DNA of 64,000 bases from an uncultured Synechococcus sp. (GCA_937911865.1 CALDSK010000237.1:1-64000); one strand, 5' to 3'; positions 16,522-24,710 are shown, counted from the first letter of the stretch. The notes: generated from the letters alone by a model not told the origin. Program-made: numbers and translations.

Positions 16522-18855
16522 TTGAGTTCTTTTAACCCGGTTCATGTTGGCGATGAAAAGGTTTTAGACACAGAAACCCTGCTGGACATCGCTGGCAGCT
16601 TGATCGTCGTATTTGATCGCCAGGGAAAAATTAAAAGATTCAACCGCGCCTGTGAGTCCATGACAGGCTACAGCGAGCAAGACGTGCAGAACCACTGCGT
16701 CTGGGATTTTTTGCTGATGCCTGAAGAGCGCGTTGCCATGCAGGGGATTTTTCGTCAGCTAAGGGGTAAGCAAACCACCCGGTATTACGAAAGCACTTGG
16801 CTAGGTAAAGCGGGCGAAAGCCACGTAATTGCCTGGTCGAACACGGTATTGACCAATCGGCTGGGCCAAGTTGAGTTCATTGTTTCTTCGGGGATAGAAG
16901 TTACTGAGCAGCGCCGCAGCCGCCGCCAGCTAGAAGGTCAGTATCGTCAGAGCCATTTGCTGGTCGAAATTACTCAAAAAGTTCGCCAGTCCCTCGATTT
17001 GCAAGAGATTTTGCAAACCACCGTCAGTGAGGTTCAAGCGCTCTTAGGCTGTGATCATGTATTTATTTTGCAGGCCTCGCTCACTGCAGTCGCTGCGCCT
17101 ATTCGCCTAGCGGCAGAGGCCCTAACAGATGACGCTCAAGGTCCGGCCCAAAGCATTGTGCGCCGCCCCTGGCCCGATAATCCGCTGCTGCGCGCCAGCT
17201 ATATCGACCACTACCGCCAGCAGTCGATTTCTGTAATCGATACGATGGATGGCCCTGGTGTCGCTCCAGAGATTGTTGCTGTGTTGGAGCAGCTGTCTGT
17301 AAAGTCTGAGCTGACTGTGCCGATTTTGATCAGTGGCCAGTCCGGTCAGTCCAGCCAGCCTGATCAGGCTGAGCTGAGCGGCGACGAAGCCTTTTGGGGC
17401 CTGCTAGTGGCACATCAGTGTACTCAATCGAGGCGGTGGAGCCCCTTAGAAATTGATTTGATGCAGCAGCTGGCCAATCAAATCGGGGTGGCGATTAATC
17501 ATGCGCAGCTTTTAGAGCACTTAGAAGACTTGGTTGCAGAGCGAACCGCTGAGCTGACCGGGACTAACCAGCAGATGCGCCGAGAGATGAACGAGCGCAT
17601 TCGCACAGAAACGGCTCTACGTCGCAGCGAAAAGCAGCTACGACTGATTACTAACGCGCTACCGGCCTTGGTGGCCTACATCGATGTTTACCATCGATAT
17701 CGGTTCAACAATTATGCCTACGAAACCTGGTACAGCATCCCCTACGAGCAAATCAAAGGGCGACGGGTGAGCGATATTGTTTCGCTGTCAGTGTATCAGC
17801 AGATGCTGCCGTACTTAGAGCAGGCGCTCTCGGGTGAGAAGGTGACCTACGAAGCTGAGATGATTAAGAGCAGCGGCGAGAAGCTATGGGCGAGCGTTAG
17901 CTACATCCCAGATGTTCAAGAAGGGCGGGTGAAAGGGCTGTTTAGTTTGATCAGTGATATTAGCGATCGCAAAGCAGCTGAACGTATGAAAGACGAATTC
18001 GTTTCCGTCGTTAGCCACGAGTTGCGGACGCCCCTGACGTCTGTTCATGGCTCTCTCAAATTGCTCTCTACTGGCAAAATGGGGGAATTAGGCCCTCAAG
18101 GCCAAGAGCTGATTGAGATTGCGCTCAACAACACTGAGCGCTTAACCCGGTTACTGAACGATGTGCTTGATCTAGAACGGATCGGGTCAGGGCGATTTAG
18201 TCTGTCGCTTTCAGTGTGTTCAGTGGCCGATTTGTTAAAAAGTGCCGTTGACTCTATGCAAGCTATGGCAGACGACTTTGGTATTACGCTGAATATCGTC
18301 ACGCCGATGGTACGTTCAGCGGCTGATTTACCGCGGGTTGAGTCTGATCTGCCAATATCTGATCTGTCAGTATCTGATTCGTCAGCAGACGAGGCCATGG
18401 AAGCTGAAACAGTCACCGCTGAAGCGCTTACCGTGTGGGCCGATGCCGATCAGGTAATACAGGCATTGACCAACCTGTTAAGTAATGCGATTAAGTTTTC
18501 TCCTAGAGGCGGAACAGTTTGGGTTCACGCAAAATTACACGCGACGTCTAAGCCTCAATCAGAGCCTTTATCAGATACGCAGTCAGATGCGCAGTCTGAC
18601 ATGTCAGGCGATAAGGTTGAGTTTCTAGTCAAAGATGCTGGCAGAGGAATTCCAAGCGATAAGCTAGAGACAATCTTTGAAAAATTTCAGCAGGTAGATA
18701 CCTCTGATGCGCGTGAACGTGGAGGCACAGGGCTCGGTTTGGCCATCTGTCGAGAAATTATTCAACAACATCAGGGCCGAATTTGGGTAAAAAGTGTCCA
18801 TGGTCAAGGCAGCGCGTTTTACTTCACACTGCCTGTGCCTGTTGACGGTAATTGA
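16522..18855 (+). CDS. Cytoplasmic PAS-GAF-PAS histidine kinase
   Basis: The order of parts is PAS (about residues 18-130), GAF (about 150-335), a coiled coil, a second PAS (about 370-485), HisKA with His in VVSHELRTPLTSV (near 498), and HATPase_c with N box NLLSNAIKF, G1 DAGRGIP and G2 GGTGLGLAI. No transmembrane segment is present. The GAF domain lacks an obvious bilin cysteine, so chromophore binding is uncertain. Ser/Asp-rich insertions lie inside the ATPase domain, one built from three in-frame 15-bp repeats (18346-18390). The start is a TTG; no in-frame ATG exists before the first PAS core. The downstream single-domain receiver is its likely partner. Confidence 0.88.
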   Translation: MSSFNPVHVGDEKVLDTETLLDIAGSLIVVFDRQGKIKRFNRACESMTGYSEQDVQNHCVWDFLLMPEERVAMQGIFRQLRGKQTTRYYESTWLGKAGESHVIAWSNTVLTNRLGQVEFIVSSGIEVTEQRRSRRQLEGQYRQSHLLVEITQKVRQSLDLQEILQTTVSEVQALLGCDHVFILQASLTAVAAPIRLAAEALTDDAQGPAQSIVRRPWPDNPLLRASYIDHYRQQSISVIDTMDGPGVAPEIVAVLEQLSVKSELTVPILISGQSGQSSQPDQAELSGDEAFWGLLVAHQCTQSRRWSPLEIDLMQQLANQIGVAINHAQLLEHLEDLVAERTAELTGTNQQMRREMNERIRTETALRRSEKQLRLITNALPALVAYIDVYHRYRFNNYAYETWYSIPYEQIKGRRVSDIVSLSVYQQMLPYLEQALSGEKVTYEAEMIKSSGEKLWASVSYIPDVQEGRVKGLFSLISDISDRKAAERMKDEFVSVVSHELRTPLTSVHGSLKLLSTGKMGELGPQGQELIEIALNNTERLTRLLNDVLDLERIGSGRFSLSLSVCSVADLLKSAVDSMQAMADDFGITLNIVTPMVRSAADLPRVESDLPISDLSVSDSSADEAMEAETVTAEALTVWADADQVIQALTNLLSNAIKFSPRGGTVWVHAKLHATSKPQSEPLSDTQSDAQSDMSGDKVEFLVKDAGRGIPSDKLETIFEKFQQVDTSDARERGGTGLGLAICREIIQQHQGRIWVKSVHGQGSAFYFTLPVPVDGN
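18346..18390 (+). repeat. In-frame 15-bp repeat inside the kinase gene
   Basis: Three 15-bp units (GATCTGCCAATATCT, GATCTGTCAGTATCT and a diverged third) encode DLPIS, DLSVS and DSSAD. They form a Ser/Asp-rich insertion between the kinase N-terminal helices and the N box. The period equals five codons, so the frame is kept. Confidence 0.85.
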
Positions 18856-18912
18856 GATGTTTCGTCACAAGAATCCACAAGACCTCTTCTACCCGAGAAA
18901 AGGCCCTTCTTC

Positions 18913-18942
18913 GTAGGTATGTTGCAAGTAGGTATGTTGCAA
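18913..18942. repeat. Perfect 15-bp duplication at the start of the receiver gene
   Basis: GTAGGTATGTTGCAA occurs twice in succession. The second copy ends on the A of the ATG at 18942 and each copy carries AGGT, which may serve as the ribosome-binding site. Confidence 0.9.
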
Positions 18943-19322
18943 TGATCAACAAACAGATCTTAATGATTGACGACGAGCGAGATATTCAAACCGTCGCTCG
19001 CATTGGCCTAAGCATGATGGGCGGGTGGAAGGTCTTTACCGCAAACTCTGGGCTAGAAGGGATTCGCCAGGCAAAAGAACATGCCTTGGACGCGATCTTG
19101 CTCGATGTGATGATGCCAGATATGGATGGCGTGGCCACGCTCAAGGCGCTCAAGGCCGACCTGGCGACTCGCGCTATTCCTATTATTTTTCTCACGGCCA
19201 AATCTAGAGCGGCCAACCGTAAAGAACTTTACGCTCTGGGCGCGCAGGGCGTGATTCACAAGCCTTTTGATCCGACGACGCTGGCCAGCCAAATTGCAGG
19301 TTTCTTAGGCTGGACGGCTTGA
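18942..19322 (+). CDS. Single-domain response regulator
   Basis: The 126-residue protein is a bare receiver domain: acidic pocket DDE, phospho-accepting Asp in ILLDVMMPD, Thr/Ser in FLTAKS and Lys in IHKPFD. The ATG at 18942 is chosen since an upstream TTG frame adds only residues from the duplicated spacer. It has no output domain, so it probably acts by protein contact or as a phosphate shuttle. The position 86 bp after the PAS/GAF kinase suggests it is the first acceptor, and the HPt-bearing regulator at 13723-15804 could be a further relay element. Confidence 0.88.
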   Translation: MINKQILMIDDERDIQTVARIGLSMMGGWKVFTANSGLEGIRQAKEHALDAILLDVMMPDMDGVATLKALKADLATRAIPIIFLTAKSRAANRKELYALGAQGVIHKPFDPTTLASQIAGFLGWTA

Positions 19323-19740
19323 CAGTGCTCATGGAAAAAGTGCTCATGGAAATTGTTTGAAGTGACGTTTCAGTGACGTTACTAAGCGCGAAATCGCTTG
19401 ACGTGACGTTTCTAGGCGCTAAATTTCTAGACACTAAATTTCTAGACAGGGTCGGAAAAGCTAGATGCTCGTCACTTTCTGGGTTCTAACTGTCTAGGTT
19501 CTAACTGTCTGGGTTCTATTTGCAGAAGCGGTAGGTTGCAGAAGCGGTAGGCAACAAAAGATGCCTTTATGAAAAGCAGTTGCAGAAAAGCAATCATAGC
19601 TTCCTCATATTGTTTTTTTAGAGTGCTTGTATTGGGTGACTCTTAAGGTAGAAGGATATTTTAATACTTTCTCTCATTTGGTCATTCTTTTTTTGTGCTT
19701 TGTCTCCCAATATAGAAATCCGCTTAACAGAAGAACGCTT
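19323..19740. other. 418-bp spacer filled with degenerate short repeats
   Basis: No gene is seen. The stretch contains successive duplications of different units: AGTGCTCATGGAAA, GTGACGTTTCA, CTAAATTTCTAGACA, GGTTCTAACTGTCT and TTGCAGAAGCGGTAGG, each twice or more. A T-rich run (19610-19690) precedes the zinc-ribbon gene. Confidence 0.7.
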
Positions 19741-19920
19741 ATGCAACACTGTCTTTGCTGCCACGACAAGCTGTTAAAACACGTTGTCCACGCTCAGGTT
19801 TACTGGTATTGCCCTACCTGCCGCGAGCGGATGCCTCAACATTCATCCAAGATTGAAACACTATTAGAAACCCTCGTTCAGGCTGAGGAAACTGCCGCTG
19901 CACCGAAAAAAGAAGGTTAA
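19741..19920 (+). CDS. Small zinc-ribbon protein
   Basis: The 59-residue protein starts MQHCLCCHDKLL and carries CxxCH near the N-terminus and CPTC at about residues 24-27, a pair of knuckles that can bind one zinc ion. A helical acidic tail and KKEG end follow. Short proteins opening with MQxCLCC are common in cyanobacteria and usually unannotated. The ATG at 19741 is preferred over an upstream start at 19627 because homologous-looking sequence begins there and the upstream part is hydrophobic and T-rich. Although it has a CxxCH, it lacks a signal peptide, so it is not a cytochrome. Confidence 0.65.
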   Translation: MQHCLCCHDKLLKHVVHAQVYWYCPTCRERMPQHSSKIETLLETLVQAEETAAAPKKEG

Positions 19921-20034
19921 CAGGTACAGTTGAGCAGGTGACCACTTTACTTTCAGTATCAAAAAATGCCGATGTTAAAATTTGCAGCAGTAGGTATCGT
20001 TGCCCCAAACCATCTCTCAATCAGTTTATAAACA

Positions 20035-20754
20035 ATGCAAATTGCTTCTACATCTAAGCTGGGTTCGAGTTTCTTAATGGCGGCTGTCCTCTTAGCTGCC
20101 TGTAGTCCTGGCCATGTGTCATCCGGTGAGCTAGCGGGGATAGGTCTAGCTAAGCTAACGCCGAAAGTGAGCGCTGTTTCTACTCCGGGCTCAGCTCAGC
20201 TGAAGACAGAGTCTGTTCAGGGTGAATTTATTGGGGATATTGTTGATTGCGACGGTGATGGGCTAACTGACGATGCTCGCATCGATTTTGATGGCGACGG
20301 CGTTTCAGATGAGTGCGTTGATGGGGCAGAAGCGATTCCTGAGCCACCTTTTCAGCAAAGCTATACGCCCACTAGTGAAGCCTTTAATAGTCTGTTGCCA
20401 GCTGTTGGATGGAATGCTCAGTATCAGTGCGCAGATGGTCTGTATGAAGTTACCTTGCGCCGTCCGTCTGCCGACAAGCTGGAATATAGCTCTGAGGGGC
20501 TAACCTTAAGCACGCCAATTGTTTATGACGATTTAGATCCCAATCTGAATCAGCCGCTGATTATTCAAGATCCAGAGGCTGTCATTCGCTATGCGTTTAC
20601 TCAGCAGAATGAGGGTGAGTTTTACGAATATGCGATCGCAGACTACAGCGGTAACGTTGGCCTGTACGTATATCAAACGGGTGAGCAAATAGTCGCAGCT
20701 CCCTGCGTTGTGGCCACCAATGCTAGCCCTGCCAGTTCTGACTCTGCAGAATAA
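20035..20754 (+). CDS. Lipoprotein with a calcium-binding (thrombospondin type 3-like) motif
   Basis: The 239-residue protein starts with a short signal and the lipobox LAAC (Cys23). Residues about 68-95 contain two Asp-rich loops (DCDGDGLTDD, DFDGDGVSDE) of the kind that bind calcium in thrombospondin type 3 and dockerin-like repeats, with two cysteines that could form a disulfide across them. The remaining 130 residues are acidic and beta-rich with no recognised domain. It is convergent with the AEC transporter gene, and a perfect inverted repeat separates them. The function is unknown, perhaps surface or periplasmic calcium-dependent binding. Confidence 0.75.
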   Translation: MQIASTSKLGSSFLMAAVLLAACSPGHVSSGELAGIGLAKLTPKVSAVSTPGSAQLKTESVQGEFIGDIVDCDGDGLTDDARIDFDGDGVSDECVDGAEAIPEPPFQQSYTPTSEAFNSLLPAVGWNAQYQCADGLYEVTLRRPSADKLEYSSEGLTLSTPIVYDDLDPNLNQPLIIQDPEAVIRYAFTQQNEGEFYEYAIADYSGNVGLYVYQTGEQIVAAPCVVATNASPASSDSAE

Positions 20755-20764
20755 AGGCTACATA

Positions 20765-20805
20765 GCTCGTGCAGCGAGCCACACTACATAGCTCGCTGCA
20801 CGAGC
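20765..20805. terminator. 15-bp perfect inverted repeat between convergent genes
   Basis: GCTCGTGCAGCGAGC (20765-20779) and GCTCGCTGCACGAGC (20791-20805) are exact complements around an 11-nt loop. Each arm is itself nearly palindromic (GCTCG...CGAGC), and each is preceded by ACATA. The right arm encodes the last codons of the minus-strand transporter. It probably works as a bidirectional terminator, although T-runs are absent. Confidence 0.75.
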
Positions 20806-21680
20806 CACAGTACTAGTGGCAGCGTTGCGAAGCTCAGCATTGTAGAAAGTACGATGGTTTTGGCGACGCGATCGCTATCGCCACCAAATTCAGTCACCCA
20901 AATCAGCGTGTTAACCGCGACTGGCATAGCTGACTGCATGACCAGCACCGCCAGATCTAACCCCTCTAGTGCCAGCATCCGCCCAATGCCGTAGGCCGTC
21001 AGTGGAGAAACCAGTAGCCTGAGCGTCGCCGCTAAAATTTCGTACAGGCCAAAGCTAAGTGCGGTGTGCGACAGCTGTACCCCCAGCGTCAGTAGCGCAA
21101 TGGGAATGGCCGCATCGCTAAGCAGGGTAAGCGCTCGGTTAAGTGCCTCCGGCACCTGCAAGGTGAAGCTTTGTAAGCCAATGCCGCCGAGGGTAGCCCA
21201 GAAAACAGGCAGGCCCAACGTGACTTTCAGCCCAGCTCTGACGCCTTCTCCTTTGAGAAAGATCGGGCCCATACTAGCGATAAAAATAGCTGAGCTAATT
21301 AAATAAACAATGGCGCGCTCTAGCCCTGCGTCTCCAAGTGAAAACAAGACAAACGGCAGGCCAATATTGCCTGAGTTAGCCAGCAGCGTTGTGGCTACTA
21401 ATCCTTTTTGGGTCGCTGAGGGTAGTTTGAGCAGGCGAGCGCAGGCCGTGGCAATGATATACAGCGCTGCGCAATTGAGCAAAAAGCCCGCCACAATTTT
21501 GAGCGTGGTGCCTAGCGCAAGCGTACTGCCATACACACCTGTGAGCACTAAAGCCGGCAGCAGCGCGTAAATATTCAGCCGGGTCATCGTTCTGATGTCG
21601 AGGACGAAGGCTCTACCGACCCAGACACCTGTAAGCGCTACTAGCGTAATGGGCAGCACCGCCGAAATTAACACGCCCAT
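20784..21680 (-). CDS. AEC-family (auxin efflux carrier-like) transporter
   Basis: The 298-residue protein has about ten hydrophobic helices, with the N-terminal PITLVALTGVWVGR and the central NSGNIGLPFVLFSLG segment characteristic of the AEC/BASS-type permeases, and a crossover region AMPVAVNTLIW near the C-terminus. Bacterial members carry organic acids or unknown metabolites; the substrate cannot be predicted here. It is divergent from the NblB-like gene with a spacer of about 60 bp. The C-terminal residues are encoded within the inverted repeat shared with the convergent lipoprotein gene. Confidence 0.85.
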   Translation of the reverse strand: MGVLISAVLPITLVALTGVWVGRAFVLDIRTMTRLNIYALLPALVLTGVYGSTLALGTTLKIVAGFLLNCAALYIIATACARLLKLPSATQKGLVATTLLANSGNIGLPFVLFSLGDAGLERAIVYLISSAIFIASMGPIFLKGEGVRAGLKVTLGLPVFWATLGGIGLQSFTLQVPEALNRALTLLSDAAIPIALLTLGVQLSHTALSFGLYEILAATLRLLVSPLTAYGIGRMLALEGLDLAVLVMQSAMPVAVNTLIWVTEFGGDSDRVAKTIVLSTMLSFATLPLVLWLVQRAM

Positions 21681-21740
21681 GTTTCCCTTGCCGTTATGCT
21701 TAAACGGTAGCTAGTGTCACACTTTTACCTTCTTCGCGCT

Positions 21741-22439
21741 ATGTCTTCTTCCTCTTCGGATTCGTCTGCCACCCCCCCTGCGACTCTAGAGCAAATTCGC
21801 CCCATGCTCGATTCAGAAAATTTTGGCGATCGCATCAAAGGCATCAATCTGCTGCGCAACATCGATCCGGCCATTGCCTTTAACCTAATTACGCCGCTGT
21901 GCTCAGATACGAATACCCGTGTTCGCTACGCTGCTGTTAGCCAGGTTTCAAGCTTAGGTGAGCAAGATAAGTCAGCCGCGCTGGAGATACTTAAAACTGC
22001 GTTAACTGACAGTGAACCTGACGTCCAGGCGGCGGCGGCGGATTCTCTGGGTGCCCTAAAACTCACAGAAGCCTTAGACGATTTGCAGGTGCTTTATCAG
22101 AACACGCCGGAGTGGCTGGTGAAAATGAGTATAGTAGCTTGTCTGGGAGAGATGGGTGATCGCACTGCCTTCGATTTACTTCAGTCTGCAATAGCGTCTG
22201 ACAATTCTTTGGTCTCGGTATCCGCTATTGGCGCGCTAGGTGAACTCGGTGATAGCCGTGCTATTCCCCTACTGCTTTCCTACGCCGATAGCGAAGATTG
22301 GCAGGTTCGCCATCGAGTAGCCCAAGCGCTAGGTGCCTTCAAAGAGAACGCTGAGGTGAGCACTGCGCTTGAAAAGCTGTCTCAAGATGAGACTGAAATA
22401 GTCGCCGAAACAGCCCAGCGAAATCGGCTGGCGTCATAG
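21741..22439 (+). CDS. nblB: NblB-like HEAT-repeat protein (phycobilisome degradation/bilin lyase-like)
   Basis: The 232-residue protein has a Ser-rich start (MSSSSSDSS) followed by about five or six HEAT repeats covering residues 15-230, with typical helix-turn patterns such as DTNTRVRYAAVSQVSSLG, DVQAAAADSLGAL and WQVRHRVAQALGAF. This size and repeat layout match NblB, which is related to the phycocyanobilin lyases CpcE/F and needed for phycobilisome breakdown in nutrient starvation. The ATG at 21741 is chosen over a GTG at 21714. A strong hairpin follows the gene, so it is probably monocistronic. Another HEAT-repeat lyase-like protein is possible. Confidence 0.7.
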   Translation: MSSSSSDSSATPPATLEQIRPMLDSENFGDRIKGINLLRNIDPAIAFNLITPLCSDTNTRVRYAAVSQVSSLGEQDKSAALEILKTALTDSEPDVQAAAADSLGALKLTEALDDLQVLYQNTPEWLVKMSIVACLGEMGDRTAFDLLQSAIASDNSLVSVSAIGALGELGDSRAIPLLLSYADSEDWQVRHRVAQALGAFKENAEVSTALEKLSQDETEIVAETAQRNRLAS

Positions 22440-22484
22440 GTGAGCCAATTTTGTCACTGCCAAGTGAAAGCTGCTGTCGAAATT

Positions 22485-22509
22485 AAGCGTTTCTGATCTA
22501 GAAACGCTT
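22485..22509 (+). terminator. Perfect 10-bp hairpin after the NblB-like gene
   Basis: AAGCGTTTCT and AGAAACGCTT pair around GATCT, 46 bp after the stop codon; a run of T follows within 12 nt. Confidence 0.75.
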
Positions 22510-23228
22510 AGTGAATCGCTGTTTTTTGTCTGCTTGTAATGAAACTTAACTTTATTGCTAAAGCGCGACTATTTGTTGCCCTATTTGCCGCAGGCAACCT
22601 CAATTGTAAAAAGTGCAATAGTAGTCTTACTGGATTTTTCGGTAAGAGGCCGGACGTTTCAATAAAGACTCATTAAAAATACTTTGTTCATTTGTATATA
22701 AAACAACAAACTATTACCTAGAGCGAGACTTTTTCCCATTTCAACGCTTTTTTGGGTCGTTAAAAATTTAATGACCACGGAGATGACAAGAACAGACGTT
22801 TTTCCTCGTTAAGAAAAGACAATTAGCTCCGGACAAACGTCTCTTTTTGACTGCTTAATAACATTTTTGTAATCTTTCTAGACTGCTTTTCAATGTTCGA
22901 ATGAAAGAAAGACATTCTCTGAAACTCTCTCTAGAAGCCTGATCCCTGCGTTCTTGTAGAGCGAAATGGCAAGTTGAATGAGTCTTTCATGAGCTGTTGA
23001 AGGTGTCTGTGATTACGATCATCCACCCCCTAATTAAAGAGGGGCACGAGGCTTCTCCGTGTGACTTAAGAATCAAGTTTTTTTTACACGTACGTCATCT
23101 CCCTAAGTGTTCTGATAGACTTGAGACATACTAAAAATATTTAAAGCGTCAATTTTACTGTTCGTAGTGATTAGCACACTCACTTATTCATAGAGTGTTT
23201 GTCTTTAACTAAATACTCGCGTTTAAAG

Positions 23229-23252
23229 CCTCAAGGGTGTTAGTCCTTGAGG
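23229..23252 (+). terminator. Hairpin CCTCAAGG/CCTTGAGG
   Basis: A perfect 8-bp stem with an 8-nt loop, followed by GGCCTTCTGTT. It may end a short transcript from the non-coding stretch. Confidence 0.5.
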
Positions 23253-23300
23253 GCCTTCTGTTGATAAGGGCTGTTAGGGCTCAACTGTTAAGCATTAGGT

Positions 23301-23326
23301 CTCTTGAGGATTAAGTCCCTCAAGAG
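23301..23326 (+). terminator. Hairpin CTCTTGAGG/CCTCAAGAG
   Basis: A perfect 9-bp stem with an 8-nt loop, sharing the CTTGAG core with the hairpin 50 bp upstream. It lies 140 bp before the anti-sigma-like gene. Confidence 0.5.
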
Positions 23327-23465
23327 TAGGTGTGAGCTGTGCCGTTGTGAGTGTCTACTGCTGTGAGTGTCTACTATAGCCATCGGCATGAACGTTGCTG
23401 TTCGCTGCGGATTGGCAGGTCTCAATCGTATAAGTTTGCTGAGTTTGTAGGGGAGTAGCTATTAA

Positions 23466-24002
23466 GTGTTTTACGCTGCACCATCTTCTGAAAGATCGTC
23501 TTCTGAAATGCTCGCCGATAAGCGGTGGGAAAGTTTGAGCTTTGCTTCGACGCTGTATCTTCGTCCTGTCCTAGATGCCTTGCTGGCGCCGACCCCCGAC
23601 TTGTTTCACGACGAGCTGCGGCTGGGGCTCCAAGAGGCTTTAGTCAATGCGGCAAAGCACGGCAATCGGCTCGATCCGCAGAAAATAGTTTCTGTACGCT
23701 ACGCCAAGGCGGATGGTTACTATTGGTGGATCGTCTCTGACCAAGGTGAAGGCTTTGAAGAGCCCGCTGTTTGCGCCTGTCCCTCACCTGACAGTCCATT
23801 TGTCAGTGAATGTGGCCGCGGTCTATTTATTTTGAATCAAGTGTTTGATCAGGTTCGCTGGAGCAGCGATGGTAAAGAGGTTTGTCTGGCTAAGCAAGTC
23901 CAGTCCTCACCCTTTAACAGCATGATCAGTCCAGCCTTCTTTGTAAAGGTTATAGAGTCGTGGTGGCGTCGCTGGTCAACGACATCTGCTCACGGCGCTT
24001 GA
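23466..24002 (+). CDS. Anti-sigma-factor-like serine kinase (HATPase_c_2, RsbW type)
   Basis: The 178-residue soluble protein carries the GHKL ATPase motifs in the arrangement of RsbW/SpoIIAB: N box EALVNAAKHGN (about residues 57-67), G1 DQGEGF (about 93-98) and G2 ECGRGLFIL (about 117-125). Such proteins bind sigma factors or phosphorylate STAS-domain antagonists. The C-terminal 40 residues are Trp/Arg-rich and beyond the usual domain end. The start is a GTG at 23466 with GGGGAG 12 nt upstream; an ATG at 23508 is an alternative. No STAS or sigma gene is adjacent, so the target is unknown. Confidence 0.8.
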   Translation: MFYAAPSSERSSSEMLADKRWESLSFASTLYLRPVLDALLAPTPDLFHDELRLGLQEALVNAAKHGNRLDPQKIVSVRYAKADGYYWWIVSDQGEGFEEPAVCACPSPDSPFVSECGRGLFILNQVFDQVRWSSDGKEVCLAKQVQSSPFNSMISPAFFVKVIESWWRRWSTTSAHGA

Positions 24003-24045
24003 GCGGTGAGATTTCTAGAATAGGCTTCCCAAAGAATGTGAGTGT

Positions 24046-24124
24046 CACTGTGGGCTATCTAACTGTGGGCTACCTAACTGTGGGCTACATAGCTCGTTAA
24101 GATGCATAGCTCGTTAAGATGCAT
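24046..24124. repeat. Composite array: three 15-bp units then two 17-bp units
   Basis: CACTGTGGGCTATCT, AACTGTGGGCTACCT and AACTGTGGGCTACAT are followed without a gap by two identical copies of AGCTCGTTAAGATGCAT. Two unrelated duplications therefore abut each other. Confidence 0.95.
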
Positions 24125-24139
24125 TTGATACTAAATCAA

Positions 24140-24176
24140 AAGGGCCGTAGTACTTAACTGGAGTACTACGGCCCTT
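24140..24176. terminator. Perfect 15-bp hairpin between convergent genes
   Basis: AAGGGCCGTAGTACT (24140-24154) pairs with AGTACTACGGCCCTT (24162-24176) around a 7-nt loop. AATCAAA precedes it, giving a modest T-run for the minus strand. It probably terminates both the anti-sigma-like gene and the convergent small gene. Confidence 0.8.
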
Positions 24177-24215
24177 CGCATGTTCATAGCACTGGTCTTA
24201 GGCCCTGTTAAAAGG

Positions 24216-24644
24216 CTACTTGTGCCTATGAGCTTTGTCGTTTGAGCTTTGTCGTTTTTCTCCGTGTGTGGGACAGGGCGGCGCCTTTAAGGTCTTGTCT
24301 AGCCAGCCAACCGCTTGCGTTAGTCTGGGTAGGGCCTCTTCTGGCTGATCTTTAAGCATGTATACTAGGGCGGCAGCAGCCTGCTCGCGGGCGCGAACGT
24401 AGCGATTAGCGCTGAGTTTATGCCAGTCGGTCGGTGCGATCGCTAGCTTTTCTGCTAGTGCCTGAGCCAGCGCTTCAGGGCTAAAAGATTTGAGCGCAGT
24501 ACGATTTACAGTGCGATCTTCTGTGGACGTTGGCGCTAAACTAGCTGTTTCTGGGGTGTTTTGCTTTTTTTGATGAGAGCTAGAGGCTACGGTAGCGCTT
24601 TGATCAATCTGTTCCGTTGTATCTTCGGGTACTTTCTGGAGCAT
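24216..24644 (-). CDS. Conserved cyanobacterial small protein (possibly DUF6439)
   Basis: The ATG at 24644 gives 142 residues. The first 55 are Ser/Thr/Gln-rich and probably disordered. Residues 55-130 form a helical domain (SPEALAQALAEKLAI, ANRYVRAREQAAAALVYM, LPRLTQAVGWLDKTLKAPPCPTHG) that I associate with a short conserved cyanobacterial family of unknown function. The Cys/His at the end of this domain could bind metal, but no full motif is present. It is divergent from the small TM protein gene at 24711. Confidence 0.6.
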   Translation of the reverse strand: MLQKVPEDTTEQIDQSATVASSSHQKKQNTPETASLAPTSTEDRTVNRTALKSFSPEALAQALAEKLAIAPTDWHKLSANRYVRAREQAAAALVYMLKDQPEEALPRLTQAVGWLDKTLKAPPCPTHGEKRQSSNDKAHRHK

Positions 24645-24710
24645 CGGGGTTACCAACGTAAGGATCTCCCTATAGAGTAGTGGCCATCTAGACTAACTTG
24701 CACAAGCTAT

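Larger units (their letters stand above)
22510..23465. other. 0.95-kb A+T-rich non-coding stretch with hairpins, possible RNA gene(s)
   Basis: No convincing protein gene is seen (a 45-codon ORF at 22539-22676 lacks a ribosome-binding site). Notable elements are: AGACGTTT (22794-22801) pairing with AAACGTCT (22835-22842) and followed by CTTTTT; a CCCCT/AGGGG hairpin (23027-23044) followed by CACG/CGTG; two CTCAAG-type hairpins at 23229-23252 and 23301-23326; and a duplicated TGTGAGTGTCTACT just before the anti-sigma-like gene. A small RNA or a long structured leader is possible. No known RNA family (tmRNA, RNase P, 6S, Yfr1) was recognised. Confidence 0.4.

Noticed and set aside
18852..18941. 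N-terminal extension of the single-domain receiver
   Set aside because: It would start with TTG, includes the translated 15-bp duplication and lies outside the receiver fold; the ATG at 18942 gives the standard domain start.
19741..19920. Cytochrome c (CxxCH) call for the small zinc-ribbon protein
   Set aside because: There is no signal peptide for export, and a second CxxC pair makes zinc binding more likely than heme attachment.
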